The translations under genes were made by a program, and so were the position numbers. A stretch of 64,000 bases of DNA from Macrostomum hystrix (lineage: Eukaryota > Platyhelminthes > Macrostomidae). This document shows positions 19,949-31,013 of the stretch, piece after piece. The stretch covers positions 10,810,001-10,874,000 of the forward strand of contig CATNEN010000001.1 of NCBI GenBank assembly GCA_950097015.1, given 5' to 3'. The notes below the pieces were generated by a model. The model worked only from the letters and a program-made list of their open reading frames with translations. It searched no databases and was not told the origin of the DNA. Each line of letters begins with the position of its first letter. The stretch's first letter is position 1.

Positions 19949-20615
19949 GAAAGTGAACTTCAGTCCTATCAAGTGTGTCAAGCCTGTCAAACATCCGTCG
20001 GGACTAGAACAACTGCCTTCGATCGCTCCGGCTGTACAAGCGCATGTTCCAACGCCTGTTCCAAAGACTCCGTCGGGAATAGTGTTACGGCCGTCGAGGC
20101 CTTCAATCGCTCCGGCTCTACAAGCACATGTTCCAACGACTGTTCCAAAGCCTCCGTCGGGAATAGTGTTACTGCCGTCCAGGCCTTCAATCGCTCCGGC
20201 TGTACAAGCGCATGTAACAACGCCTCATCGAAAGCCTGTTAAAGCGACTGTTCAAGCACAAGCTGCTGCTGCTGCTGCTGGATGCTCTAAGGCCGAATCT
20301 ACTCCAACCGCTTACCTCTACCAACCGCAGTCCCCCATGGCTGAGAAGGTGGAGGCATCAGTCAATCGGGCCATGCAGCAGACACGGCAGGAGCACACCA
20401 TCGTGGCGGCTATGACAATTGTCCAGCAAACAATAAGCGAGGCGCAAAGGCAGGGTTCAACGGTTCAAAGCGTAGCAAGAATCGCCAGCAGGGCGTCAAA
20501 GGCGGTACTCAAGTTTGATTCCGGACGGGTGACGCGGAGCACAGCTGAGTTGCAAAGAAAGAAGAATAATACGCCCCTGAGGGCGCTGCTGAACTGTACT
20601 CAACAGTTCGTGTGA
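19949..20615 (+). CDS. unknown protein, terminal exon with 28-residue repeats
   Basis: A good acceptor (CACCCACTCCACAG) precedes 19949, and the frame is open for 221 codons to the stop. The N-terminal part contains 2.7 copies of a Pro-rich repeat (84 bp; PSIAPAVQAHVPTPVPK and variants, at 20016, 20100 and 20184), then a poly-Ala run. A predicted helical segment follows, including KVEASVNRAMQQTRQEHTIV. An AATAAA lies at about 20669. Upstream exons are not identified because the copia insertion and MITE pieces lie immediately upstream. The family is not recognised. Confidence 0.5.
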
Positions 20616-20656
20616 CCTGCCGTGTGACCTGCCGTGTGACCTGCCGTGTGACCTGC
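20612..20656 (+). repeat. 12-bp tandem repeat
   Basis: TGTGACCTGCCG repeats about four times across the stop codon and 3' UTR of the preceding exon. Confidence 0.85.
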
Positions 20657-20801
20657 AGTCTAGGTCTTTAATAAATGCATTTCTCGCCTGCTTGAGAGTT
20701 TCGCAGGGTGACCTGTTGAGCAAGACAGGACAGGAATCCAGCTTGTCTTTTGCTGTGCATTATTTCTTTGATATTTGAGTCTTGATTCTTGAGTCTAGTT
20801 A

Positions 20802-20903
20802 TCCTGAGCGTGATGAGCAACTACTACTCCGCCTAAACTACATGTATCATAGTACAAGCCAGTACAGGCACTGTGCGAGGCTCATACGCGGGTGCGAGTT
20901 CCA
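20802..20903 (+). repeat. partial 179-bp satellite monomer
   Basis: This block, from CTGAGCGTGATGAGCAAC to GCGGGTGCGAGTTCC, matches the satellite at 25572-26440. It ends abruptly where the 97-bp monomers of the non-LTR element begin. Confidence 0.85.
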
Positions 20904-21029
20904 AGGTCAAAGGGTAGCACCAATCCCTCAGAGCCGTAGCCAGAGGTACCTGATCACGCACAGGTGCGCGAACGCTGCGGACTGGCCGCATACCCTGTTG
21001 AGGTCAAAGGGTGGCACCTTTCCCTCCAG

Positions 21030-21984
21030 CCGGGTCTAGAGGTACCCAGTTTGGCTAGAGGCCCTGGATGGGTCATCCAGCGCTGTTGCCCATTCTGTCC
21101 GGCTGCCCTAGGGTTAGCCTTGAACACTCGCGGGACGTGTACCCATGGGTCAGCTGACGGGACAGCGTGGAGGGATTCCTGCACCCGAAGGCACAGGGCT
21201 CCTTCCTGCCAAGCCTGCTCAAAAAACGACTGCAGGTGTGAGGCATCGCAGACCTTAGCCCGTGGGCCTGGACTGACTCATACCTCACAGGCGTTGTGTC
21301 CTGCCGGTGCGAGCGAGGGTGGGGTCGCCACCGGACAGGGCCCGGGACCACATGCCACCTACGCCGCCATCGCACGTAGGCAACCTGCCGTTGTCATCAC
21401 CGGCAGAGACGGAAAAAGGCTGAGCAGCGAACAGCTCAGCAAAATTTGCCGCAACATAGATGCTATGCTGTGGCAACTCCAACTGAAGGGCGAGCCCCTG
21501 GCGGTCGGCGCAAGCGCTACCAGGGAATCGTGCTTCGTCGTCTGGCCCGGCGATGCGGAATCAGGGCGGCGGCTCCTTGAGTTGCTGCCCACGCAGAGCT
21601 GGGAGGCTGGCCTCGACTTCCTCCGTCCCGGCGAAAAGTGTCGTCACCAGCGCTGAGGACCTCCGCATGGGCCTCATCGCGATGAACCGGGAGCTGCCGA
21701 CAGCGGGCCTGATCGTGCACCGCACGATCCTGCGCCCCGACGTCACCGGTTTCACCGCCATTCTGGGCCTGTCCGAGCAATGGACACGCCGATACCCAGA
21801 TGGCGCCAACATCTGCATTGGTCTGTGGAAGACCAAAATCTTCGCCTTCGAGGCAGATAAAACTCGAGGTCAGACCGGGCCCACCACCGTACCGGCCACT
21901 GAAGGGTCCTCGGACCCCGAGGCTGGGACTGGGGGCCCAGTCTCGCCAAAAAAGGCCAGAGCGTGCCATCGCTGGCGGCTCTGA
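21030..21984 (+). pseudogene. non-LTR ORF1-like remnant
   Basis: An open frame from about 20964 carries a Cys-rich start (CCPFCPAALG, CQACSKNDCRCE). It then carries a segment ending SWEAGLDFLRPGEK. At about 21645 the recognisable reading moves to another frame with LRMGLIAMNRELPTAGLIVH and ANICIGLWKTKIFAFE, ending at 21982-21984. The second half resembles the DUF4780-like ORF1 region of some non-LTR elements; this is an inference from pattern only. One frameshift separates the halves. Confidence 0.5.
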
Positions 21985-22041
21985 GCGTCGCCCCGCGCGC
22001 ATCACAAAGCGCCGGGGCCTTCTCCAGCGGGCTTCTTCTGC

Positions 22042-25000
22042 ATGGCACACTCTGTCCGCCCTAGATCACTGATCTATGCTGCAAAAGCCTTAAATGCGTG
22101 GATGAGACCCGATCTCTCTAACGGGGACATCTGCGTCATCCAATCTGCACACATTGTGCCCAACAAGTTGACCCTCGTGGCATCCGCCTACCTGGCAGGC
22201 GACGCCCCCGTGGTCAGCGATACCCTCATCGCCCTCTGTGATTTCGCCAGGGCACGAAACTTTGAGCTGCTCCTCGCGGGAGATGCAAACTCGCATCACA
22301 CCCACTGGGGTAGCTCAAAAATCAATGACCGCGGCGAAGAGCTCCTGGCCTTCGTTAGCGGCACGCCTCTTAACTTCTGCAATGTGGGCAACACGCCCAC
22401 GTTCGACAATGGGCGGTTCGCTGAGGTGCTTGACGTCACCCTGGCCTCACCCGGCATCCTCCCAAGGGTGCTGGGGTGGGAGGTGTGGGAGACCGAAAGC
22501 TCGCTCTCGGACCACCGCTTCATTCGCTTCAACATCGGTACCCCCGATAAGAAGCAAAAGCCTATTTGGAGGCGTAATGTCAGAAATACCGACTGGCCCG
22601 TGTTCAGCCAAAAGCTGCATGAGGGCCTTCGGGATTCCGACCCCTCCATGGCCATGGCAACCACGCAGGACCTAGATGGAGTGGCTGCCCTGCTGGGCGG
22701 CGCCATCACAGAGGCCTACGAAATGGCTTGCCCGCTCAAAGCCTACAAAGGCAAAAAATCGGCCCCCTGGTGGAACCCCGAGCTCGGAGTCCTGAGACGC
22801 CGAGCAAAGGCTCTCCAGAGGAGGCTGAAAATCTCGCACGACCCTGATGACAAAGAGGCCTATACTCGCGCCATCCATGAGTTTAAGGGCCGGGTCAGAA
22901 GGGCAAAAGCGGACAAGTGGCGACAATACTGCGAAGGGCTTGAGGGCTCGCGGCCCACGGCCCGCGTGGTAAAGGCGCTCACCAACGACCGCTTCTCCAA
23001 GCTCTCATCGATCAAAAAGCCAGACGGCTCGATCACGGAGCGCCCGGAGGAAACGCTCGAGCTTATGCTAGGGCATTTCTTCCCGAGTGTACCGGCGTAC
23101 TTTGGCCCAGACGACCACTCACTTGGATGTCAGGGCCTGGCTCAGTCACTCGTCACGAATGACCGCATCGTTCACGCGGCAAAGTCATTCAACCCTTTTA
23201 AAGCACCTGGGCCAGATGGTATTTATCCGGCCTTTTTGCATGAAGCGGTCAAAAATGGCTGCTTCCTCCATCTCCTCTGCAGACTTCTACGGGCCTGCAT
23301 CGTGCTGGGCTATGTACCAGCGCTGTGGCACGAAGCCCGGGTCGTCTTCATCCCGAAGCCCCCAAAAGGCGACTATCGCTCGGTCAAGTCCTATCGCCCG
23401 CTAAGCTTGACTTCCACCTGCCTCAAGCTCATGGAAAGACTGGTGCTCTGGCGCCTTCTTACTGTAGAGCTAGGGCGGGCCCCGCTCTCCCCAAACCAGC
23501 ACGCCTTTCGGGCGGGCCGGTCCACGGAGAGCGCCCTCCACTGCATCGTGGAGACTCTCGAGAAGGCAGTGCTGGGCAGCGGTTTTGCCCTGGCTGTCTT
23601 CCTAGACATTGAGGGGGCCTTCGATAACGTTGTTTTCGAAGCATTTGAGGAGGCCCTGGTTTCCAGGGCCACTCACCCCCACCTCGTTCGCTGGGTCATG
23701 TACATGATCCGGCATCGCCACGTGGTGGCCCACCTCGAAGGCAGGCTGCTCTCGGCACCTGTCCTAAAAGGAGGGCCCCAAGGCGGCGTCCTCACCCCAC
23801 TGCTGTGGAATCTCGTCATGGATGAGCTGCTGAAAAGCACTCGTCCTGACCCAGTCCTGAAGGTGGGATATGCCGACGATGTGCGGTTATGTTTACCAGC
23901 AGACTTCTCTGGACCATTAAGCCTGACTCTCTATGTCAAGAATATTGCCATGGAAAAGCAGGTCCGGTGCCTTGGTCTCCTGCTAGACCATAGGCTTAAC
24001 TGGACCCCGCACATCGCCACAAAGGCCAAGAGGGCCCTGGCCATACTGGCGCAAGTCAGGCGTGCCGTGGGCACCACTTGGGGGCTAACCCCCAAGAACC
24101 TTTGGTGGATTTACACGGCGATCATTAGACCGTCCGTCGCATACGCTGGCCTCATCTGGGCCAGCGCCATGGGCATCCAGAAAAACCTGGAGGCGCTCTA
24201 TAGGGTGCAGGGCAGAGCCTGTCGTATGACGCTGAGCGCCCCACCCTCCACTCCCTTCGAAGGCATGAATGTTTTCCTTAACGCTACACCCATTGATATT
24301 TTCGTCAAGGGGGAAGCAGCAAAGTCCACCCGTCGTCTCCATGATGCGGGTGTCTCCTTCCAGAATTCGCGAGCCTTCTCGAAGCGCTCCCTTCTGCCTC
24401 ACTCTGACCTCTGCCTGAAAACTCTGGGCGAGTGCGGAGGGCTCACCATCCTTTCGGACGGGGCCCCGGCCACTTTACTCCGGAGCCACAGGTACAAAGT
24501 CAGCATCTCCCCTCGTAATGAGGTAAAGGACTGCTGGGATGACCCGGCAGTCCACTGTTACACTGACGGCTCTCTGATGAACGGTAAAGCGGGATTCGGA
24601 GTGTGCGTCGCCTCGGGTGGTGAGGTCCTCTGGACCCACTCCCAATACTGTGGCAAGAGCTCTAGCGTTTTCCAAAACGAAGTGCTCGCCATCAGCTTCT
24701 GTGCGGCTGAGCTGCGCCAGAGGCAGCTGGCTGGTCGGAGGATCTTTTTTCACTCCGACAGTCAAGCAGCCCTCAAGGCCCTCAGCCGCTGCACCTCTCG
24801 CTCCAGAACCACCTTGGACTGCAACACACAGTTAAACGGGCTGGCGCAGTCTAACAAGGTGGAGCTGTTGTGGATCCCTGGGCATGCCGGGTTCACAGGG
24901 AATGAAATGGCGGACCAGCTTGCTAAGGCTGGAGCAGCCAGCTCCCTGATGGGCCCGGGCCCGGAGTCCCCGATCCCCGTCTCTGTTGATAACTCCAGCA

Positions 25001-25449
25001 TCAACCGCTGGATGGAGACCCAGCACCGGAGGAGGTGGTCCAGCACCCTGAACTGTCGCCAGTCCAGGGCTGCGGTGCCAACCCCCTCTAGTAACCTGCG
25101 TAAGGCCTTACTCAGGCTTAACCGCAGAGACCTAAGAGCAGTCACTATGGCCCTTTCGGGACATGGCTGCTTCACCAGACACCGCTACCTTCAAGGCCAC
25201 GTGCCTGAGGAAACGTGTCCCTTCTGCTGCTCCGGACGTAAAAATACCGAGCATTTCATCTGCCACTGCCCGGCCTACACCCGGGCTAGGCTAAAACATC
25301 TCGGGCCGGCACCGACTCTTGCCGAGGCCTGCTCGCCCAAGAACATCCAACAGCTCGCCCACTTCCTCCGGGATACCGGCCGAGCTGATTTCTTCCCAGC
25401 CTATGACGAGGAAGATCGCGCGGCGGAATCGACCGACGGAACGCCCTGA
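22042..25449 (+). CDS. non-LTR ORF2: endonuclease, RT, RNase H (internally deleted)
   Basis: The 1,135-codon frame has APE endonuclease motifs LLAGDANSHHTHWGS and SLSDHRFIR, RT motifs SYRPLSLTSTCLKLMERLV, NQHAFRAGRST, AVFLDIEGAFDNV, GGPQGGVLTPLLWN and GYADD, and RNase H motifs CYTDGSL, NEVLAI, HSDSQAAL and WIPGHAGFTGNEMADQLAKA. It ends with CPFCCSGRKNTEHFICHC. The ATG falls inside the endonuclease: the usual first 60-70 residues are gone. Only about 30 residues separate YADD from CLGLLLD where relatives have roughly 80-90, so part of the RT palm/thumb is deleted in frame. The long open frame suggests recent loss or trans-mobilised copies. Confidence 0.93.
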   Translation: MAHSVRPRSLIYAAKALNAWMRPDLSNGDICVIQSAHIVPNKLTLVASAYLAGDAPVVSDTLIALCDFARARNFELLLAGDANSHHTHWGSSKINDRGEELLAFVSGTPLNFCNVGNTPTFDNGRFAEVLDVTLASPGILPRVLGWEVWETESSLSDHRFIRFNIGTPDKKQKPIWRRNVRNTDWPVFSQKLHEGLRDSDPSMAMATTQDLDGVAALLGGAITEAYEMACPLKAYKGKKSAPWWNPELGVLRRRAKALQRRLKISHDPDDKEAYTRAIHEFKGRVRRAKADKWRQYCEGLEGSRPTARVVKALTNDRFSKLSSIKKPDGSITERPEETLELMLGHFFPSVPAYFGPDDHSLGCQGLAQSLVTNDRIVHAAKSFNPFKAPGPDGIYPAFLHEAVKNGCFLHLLCRLLRACIVLGYVPALWHEARVVFIPKPPKGDYRSVKSYRPLSLTSTCLKLMERLVLWRLLTVELGRAPLSPNQHAFRAGRSTESALHCIVETLEKAVLGSGFALAVFLDIEGAFDNVVFEAFEEALVSRATHPHLVRWVMYMIRHRHVVAHLEGRLLSAPVLKGGPQGGVLTPLLWNLVMDELLKSTRPDPVLKVGYADDVRLCLPADFSGPLSLTLYVKNIAMEKQVRCLGLLLDHRLNWTPHIATKAKRALAILAQVRRAVGTTWGLTPKNLWWIYTAIIRPSVAYAGLIWASAMGIQKNLEALYRVQGRACRMTLSAPPSTPFEGMNVFLNATPIDIFVKGEAAKSTRRLHDAGVSFQNSRAFSKRSLLPHSDLCLKTLGECGGLTILSDGAPATLLRSHRYKVSISPRNEVKDCWDDPAVHCYTDGSLMNGKAGFGVCVASGGEVLWTHSQYCGKSSSVFQNEVLAISFCAAELRQRQLAGRRIFFHSDSQAALKALSRCTSRSRTTLDCNTQLNGLAQSNKVELLWIPGHAGFTGNEMADQLAKAGAASSLMGPGPESPIPVSVDNSSINRWMETQHRRRWSSTLNCRQSRAAVPTPSSNLRKALLRLNRRDLRAVTMALSGHGCFTRHRYLQGHVPEETCPFCCSGRKNTEHFICHCPAYTRARLKHLGPAPTLAEACSPKNIQQLAHFLRDTGRADFFPAYDEEDRAAESTDGTP

Positions 25450-25571
25450 GCGGCACCGCCTCGCTGGAGGCTGTCTGGCTGCCAGGGGTTAGCGATATGG
25501 GCGGCATCAGCCGCCTCCTCGCTGCGTCCGTCATGGAGGCTCCCTGCCGCTAAGTCAAGTCAGTAAGTCAT

Positions 25572-26440
25572 TGTACTCCGCCCTAACTATCATAGTACAA
25601 GCCAGTACAGGCACTGTGCGAGGCTCATACGCGGGTGCGAGTTCCGCAGTCTTGGATCAAGTCGCCAGTACTTCATAAATGCACAGTTGCTCTAATGACC
25701 AAGTCGCATGACCAGACTTACCTAGGCCCCTGAGCGCGATGAGCAACCATTGTACTCCGCCCAAACTATTATAGTACAAGCCAGTGCAGGCACTGTGCGA
25801 GGCTCATACGCGGGTGCGAGTTCCGCAGTCTTGGATCAAGTCGCCAGTAATTCATAAATGCACAGTTGCTCTAATGACCAAGTCGCATGACCAGACTGAC
25901 CTAGGCCCCTGAGCGCGATGAGCGACCATTGTACTCCGCCTAAACTATCATAGTACAAGCCAGTACAGGCACTGTGCGAGGCTCATACGCGGGTGCGAGT
26001 TCCGCAGTCTTGGATCAAGTCGCCAGTACTTCATAAATGCACAGTTGCTCTAATGACCAAGTCGCATGACCAGACTTACCTAGGCCCCTGAGCGCGATGA
26101 GCAACCATTGTACTCCGCCCAAACTATTATAGTACAAGCCAGTGCAGGCACTGTGCGAGGCTCATACGCGGGTGTGAGTTCCGCAGTCTTGGATCAAGTC
26201 GCCAGTAATTCATAAATGCACAGTTGCTCTAATGACCAAGTCGCATGACCAGACTGACCTAGGCCCCTGAGCGCGATGAGCGACCATTGTACTCCGCCTA
26301 AACTATCATAGTACAAGCCAGTACAGGCACTGTGCGAGGCTCATACGCGGGTGCGAGTTCCGCAGTCTTGGATCAAGTCGCCAGTACTTCATAAATGCAC
26401 AGTTGCTCTAATGACCAAGTCGCATGACCAGACTCACCTC
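25572..26440 (+). repeat. 179-bp satellite array with dimeric order
   Basis: Monomers start with TGAGCGCGAT at 25731, 25910, 26089 and 26268, exactly 179 bp apart, with partial copies at both ends. Two types alternate: one with CCCAAACTATTATAG, GTGCAGG and AGTAATTC, the other with CCTAAACTATCATAG, GTACAGG and AGTACTTC. The true period is therefore a 358-bp dimer. Confidence 0.95.
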
Positions 26441-26689
26441 ACATATACACCGGCCACCATGTACATGTACGACGTACAATAAATTAGCCAATGACATTCG
26501 GTAAGATCGAAACTTTCGGAAGAATTGATTGATACTAACTCGATTTTTAATGAAACGGTCACACATAACACCGTGCAAATTTACAAAAACAAGATAAATT
26601 TAAAATCAAAAAATAAAATGAAGAGAACTTCTTACGCTCGTATTATCAAGGTTTGTTCCCGTCTTTTTATCTCATCTGCCATGCTAAAG

Positions 26690-29600
26690 GAATTTCCTTC
26701 AATAGAAGGAAATTTGGCAATCGATCAAATCCCAAAGCTAGAGGAAGTCTAACAATAAAATTAGAATCACAGTCTTTGAATGGAATGAGAAAGCAAAAAA
26801 GTACAATTAGTCAGAACCAGCAAGAATATCCTAGATCCTGAAGGTAGGCGTCGCAAAGATGTCGATCTTCTAATCATAGGTGATTTGCGAGAAAATGCCC
26901 ACTACGTTTGGATTAAAGATCTTTAATCAGCACAAAGCATTAGAATACTTGGTTGGCAGGCACGCCAACTCCTGTCCTATGGAGGGCGGGTCATAAGCCT
27001 AAAAGCGTTAGTTGAGTTAGAAGATTGCCCGTTTCTATGGAATCCCCTTTATCTAGTGTTTGTTTGTCACCGTCCCTCCGTCGCTCCAGGTCTTCTTGGG
27101 CGGTCCCGGCCTCCTCCAGGTCTCATCTCCAGATAGGGCTCAGGCAGGCTCCGATGTTGTAGGCATGGCCGGGCCAGGTCGCGTCAGGCCGTGCCAGGTC
27201 GGGCGAGTCCGGGCGGGTCCATGTCACGTTGGACCGACGTCGGGCAGGATCGGGTCAGATTAGGCCGCGCCGTGTCGTATCGGACCATACCAGGTTGAGT
27301 TGGACCGGGCCGTGTTGCGCTGAAATGATAGTGAAAACTCGGGGCGAGTAATTATCTTAATCTATCTATTCTTAGTTGCTTGACCTCTAGGCGAAAGTTG
27401 CTCGACCTCTAGGCGAAAGTTTTCTCTCGAGTTCTTTTCAGATTTTTAAGTCTTATAATCATCATGAATCGGTAGCAATGTGCCGTCTTTGTCTGAAGCA
27501 TTATAGTGGACCCGATCGTGATGAAAAACTTGAAGAGCATGAATTGACCTGTGAAGATCATCCAACCAACTGCACACTTCCAACGGATAAGTATCTCAGA
27601 TTTAAGAGTTATCACAAGATGGAAAAACTCCCATTTATAGTATACGCTGACTTTGAATGCACTATAAACCCTGAAACCAATAAGCATGTCCCAAATTCTG
27701 TTGCGTATCTCTTTATTGGACGAGACTCTTTTATTGGCTCAAACTATTTCTTAGGTGACCAGTGTGTTGAACAATTCATTTACTCGATGATGGAATTACA
27801 GAAAAATGTTGCCGCCATTCAGCCTGTCCCAATGACTATGTCCGATCAAGATGAAATGAACTTCAACTCTGCAACTCATTGTCACATCTGCCGAAAGCTA
27901 TTAACATCCTGCCACGCCAAAAACCACACGGTCAGAGACCACGATCACTTCACAGGAAAATTTAGAGGGGCAGCTCATAACACCTGTAATCTGAAACTAA
28001 AGAAAAACATCCGCGACCTTACCATTTACTTCCATAACGGAAGGGGATATGATTATCACTTACTGGTTGAGAAGCTGGGTATGATACCATTCATTAAACT
28101 AGAATGCATCGTAGAGAACAAAGAAAAGTTCAAGTGCATTGATATTAAGCGAGATTCAGGCAAGATTAAGATCAAAGATTCATTCCAGTTTCTAGCCGCA
28201 AGTCTCGATGCTTTGAGTAAAAATCTCACCGATGACCAATGCACTTATACCAAGATGCTGGCAGATTCCCTCAATCCTAGAACCCCAGATTCATTTAAGC
28301 TTCTTAGAAAGAAAGGTGTCTACCCTTATGAATGTAATCATGTCTTTGCAAAATTACCACCACCCAAACACAAGTTCTTTTCAAAGCTAACAAACTCTGG
28401 GATTTCTGATGAAGATAATGAGCATGCTCAGACTGTTTACAAACATTTTAACTGTCGAAACTTTCTTGATTATCACATCATTTATATTTTAACTGATGTC
28501 TTTCTTCTAGCTGATGTATTTGAAACCTTTAGAAAGACCTGGTACTTTGCTTATGGTCTTGACCCCGCTCATTATGTTTCTTTGCCTGCTACCAGTTGGG
28601 AATCATTGCTTAAAATGAAATGGGATCAAAATCCCAACTGGTACATCGAGCTGCTTACAGACATAGACATGTACAACTTTAAAGATTCATCTAAGAGAGG
28701 TGGCATCTCTATTTGTGTCCATAGGTATGCAAAGGCGAACAATCCGTATCTAGAAGACTATGATAAAGAAAAGCCTTCAATCTACATCCTTTACCTGGAT
28801 GCCAACAACCTCTATGGTTGGGCTATGAGCCAAGATTTACCTGTTAGAGATTTTAGGTGGCTAACAGAAAACAACAAAAACTTTTCAATACCTGCGATCT
28901 ATGAAGTTGATGTTGAAATCCCATGGGAACTTCACGACGATTTCTCTGACTTTGCCCCCTTCCCTGAGAACATTAACTGTCCAAAGATAATCCAGTACAA
29001 TGATGGAAGCTGGCGGCTATCAACAGAAAAAGAGCATGTGAAAAAGTTAACACAAAATCTCATGAACAAGACACGCTATAAAATCTACTACAAACTGTTG
29101 CGGTATTTTATCTCCCTAGGCTGTAGGGTTACGAGAGTTCACAGGGCTCTCGCATTCACAGAAGAAGCGTGGATGAGGCCATACAAAGAAAAAAACACCC
29201 AGTTTAGAACTAATGCAACAAACAGCTTTGACAAGGACCTGTTCAAGCTTGCAAACAACTCTGTCTATGGCAAGACCCTAGAAAACGAACGCAACCGCAC
29301 GAACCTGAAACTCGTTACCTGTTGTGAGCCTGGTGTCATTCAGACAAGTTTATCAAAGCCCACATTCAAGGAGCTTCATATCTTTAATGTTACTTGGGCG
29401 CCATACTGTTCTATAAGACTAAAGTTACCCTATGCAAGCCGATATTCACAGGTGTGACTGTACTCGATGAGTCGAAGCGCCTGATGTATAAATTCTTCCA
29501 TGACATGAAGCGGCAATATGGTGAACAACTGAAACTTCTATATACAGACTCCCTAATTCTAAACATACAGACTGAGGATGTCTATCAGGACATGTTGAAT

Positions 29601-30052
29601 CAAAAACATCTGTATGACCTATCCGAATATCCAGAGTCCTTCAAGACTTTGAAAGGCTTGAAAGGCTTTGAAAGGTACGTGATACAACAAATCAAAAAGT
29701 TGTAGGAAAAATGAAGGATGAAACGGCTGGCACCCTTATCACAGAGTTATCGGTTTGAGTGCAAAGTCCTATTTTGTTGAAAGTTGTAAGTCTACCATTA
29801 AAAAATCAAAAGGAATCCCAAATATGTTGTTAAAAACGATCTCCATGAAGCTTCATACAAGGACGCATTGATCAGTAATAAACTCACCACCGATGAATTT
29901 ATGAAACTGCAGTCTAAAAACCACAACATTCACACAATTCAACAGAAGAAGATAGGCCTCTCAGGTGCTGATAACAAACGATATATATTTGCTGACAACA
30001 TTAACAGCCTACCATTTGGGCACAATAAATTAAATAATTTGAACCAAAAATG
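26690..30052 (+). pseudogene. Polinton/Maverick protein-primed DNA polymerase B
   Basis: N-terminal pieces in three frames (26690-26937) include RKDVDLLIIGDLRENAHYVW, typical of Maverick polymerases, and are cut by an LTR at about 26929-27462. The main frame 27478-29457 has exonuclease motifs YADFECTI, HNGRGYDYHLL and LDYHIIYILTD, polymerase motif A LYLDANNLYGWAM, and motif B NSVYGKTLEN. A frameshift near 29395 moves to 29394-29705, where motif C reads YTDSL; relatives have YxDTDSL, so two residues including a catalytic Asp are missing. A further frame piece at 29868-30052 (NKRYIFADNINSLPFGHNKL) is the C-terminus. The copy is inactive. Polintons replicate by protein-primed synthesis and are related to adintoviruses and virophages. 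Confidence 0.93.
26929..27462 (-). mobile_element. LTR inserted in Polinton polymerase
   Basis: It is closely similar to 51641-52153 (shared CACCGTCCCTCCGTCGCTC, GGGCGGTCCCGGCCTCCTCC and an end TTTTTAAGTCTTATA). It separates polymerase codons on either side. Ends are slightly degenerate (TAATCAGCAC versus TGATATAGCAC), and the flanking bases TCTT/TCAT are only an approximate target duplication. No internal retroelement sequence is attached, so it is a solo LTR. Confidence 0.8.
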
Positions 30053-30439
30053 ACAACCAATATTTATTTAGAAGAGCTAGCTCAGCAATTAAAAATCGCA
30101 AACTTCAGAGGAGTCTTTATGATGGATACACTGCCAGAATCCCCACTAGAAAAAGAATGTGGAATCATGAACTTTGACCCTGCAGAAAAGCCAGTTTCTC
30201 ATTGGGTTTGTTGGGTAATTGATCCGAACCGTAAACACAAGTACTATTACTTTGATAGCTATGGAACTGCTGTACCTGAACAACTGAGAAATTATATGAG
30301 ACACAAAATATACCGCTCAGATTTTATACTCAAGGGGCTTAACAGTGATGTTTGTGGCGAGCTGTGTATGACCGTTTTGTAAGCAATGACCCACACCCGA
30401 AAGAGTTACGAAGAAATCATTTTAGGGCTGAAAAATAAG
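30050..30439 (+). pseudogene. Polinton adenain-like cysteine protease
   Basis: The start codon overlaps the end of the polymerase frame. The product has the protease triad in adenain order: His in SHWVCWV, Asp in YYFDSYG, Cys in CGELC. The frame stops at TAA 30380-30382. The same frame then resumes with a typical family C-terminus, SYEEIILGLKNKF, to 30439, so the TAA looks like a premature stop. In Polintons this protease is thought to mature capsid proteins. Confidence 0.88.
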
Positions 30440-30447
30440 TTTTAGGT

Positions 30448-31013
30448 CCTGTTTATTTTCACCACTTTCGCCAATTTCGCGACATGCTGTTTGAACACAT
30501 TCTCCAGATCATTTCTTAGCTGGCTCATTTCATCAATGGCATTTAGATTAAGCCTTACTCGCTGTTCATAGAGGGCTTGAATGTTTTTAAACTCATCCTC
30601 TGAAATGCACTTGTCCTCAATCGCCTTTGAGATGTACCCGATGATAGAGCTTTTGTCGTCTGTTCCGTGATAGTGCCCCTGTAACTGCTGAAATCAGACC
30701 ACATGTGGCACCAACAGCTCCGAGTGGAATGGCGATTGGCGCAGTGGTTACAGGAATTGTTGAAACAGCAGCTGCTGATCCCGATAGAACAGATACAGAT
30801 CCAAGAAGCATATTAAGGTAATCGAAGACCTTGCACTGGCTATTATAGCGCTTCAGTTTCTTGGTATTATGATCAATTTGCCGTTCAAGATCATCTCGCA
30901 TCTTTTGAATCTCCACCAATCTGAATTGCTGCGAGTTGCAAGTGAATATAACTGGGGTTGGGTAAATGGGTTGGTAGTTTGAAGGAGCACTAGGTTGCTT
31001 TTGATCATATCGC
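30448..31013 (-). pseudogene. Polinton-associated membrane protein
   Basis: The minus strand encodes a coiled, charged stretch, then a hydrophobic Gly/Ala-rich region (LLGSVSVLSGSAAAVSTIPV and IAIPLGAVGATCGLISAVTG). In a second frame comes a helical end, IIGYISKAIEDKCISEDEF, terminating at about 30448. One frameshift lies near 30660. Proteins of this pattern are common in animal Polintons. Role unknown; membrane association is inferred. No ATG is found upstream in the open frame. Confidence 0.65.

Larger units (their letters stand above)
20904..25571 (+). mobile_element. RNase H-bearing non-LTR retrotransposon (I/R1/LOA-like)
   Basis: The element starts with 1.2 copies of the 97-bp monomer, then a leader shared with 629-913, an ORF1 remnant, and ORF2 with APE endonuclease, RT, RNase H and a CCHC-like end. 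It is flanked on both sides by the same 179-bp satellite. The flanking satellite overlaps in phase by about 90 bp, so the boundaries do not form a simple short target duplication. The copy is internally deleted and probably inactive. Confidence 0.85.

Noticed and set aside
27060-27263. Short ORF with GC-rich repeats
   Set aside because: Lies in the solo LTR in the Polinton; the related LTR copy does not keep the frame.
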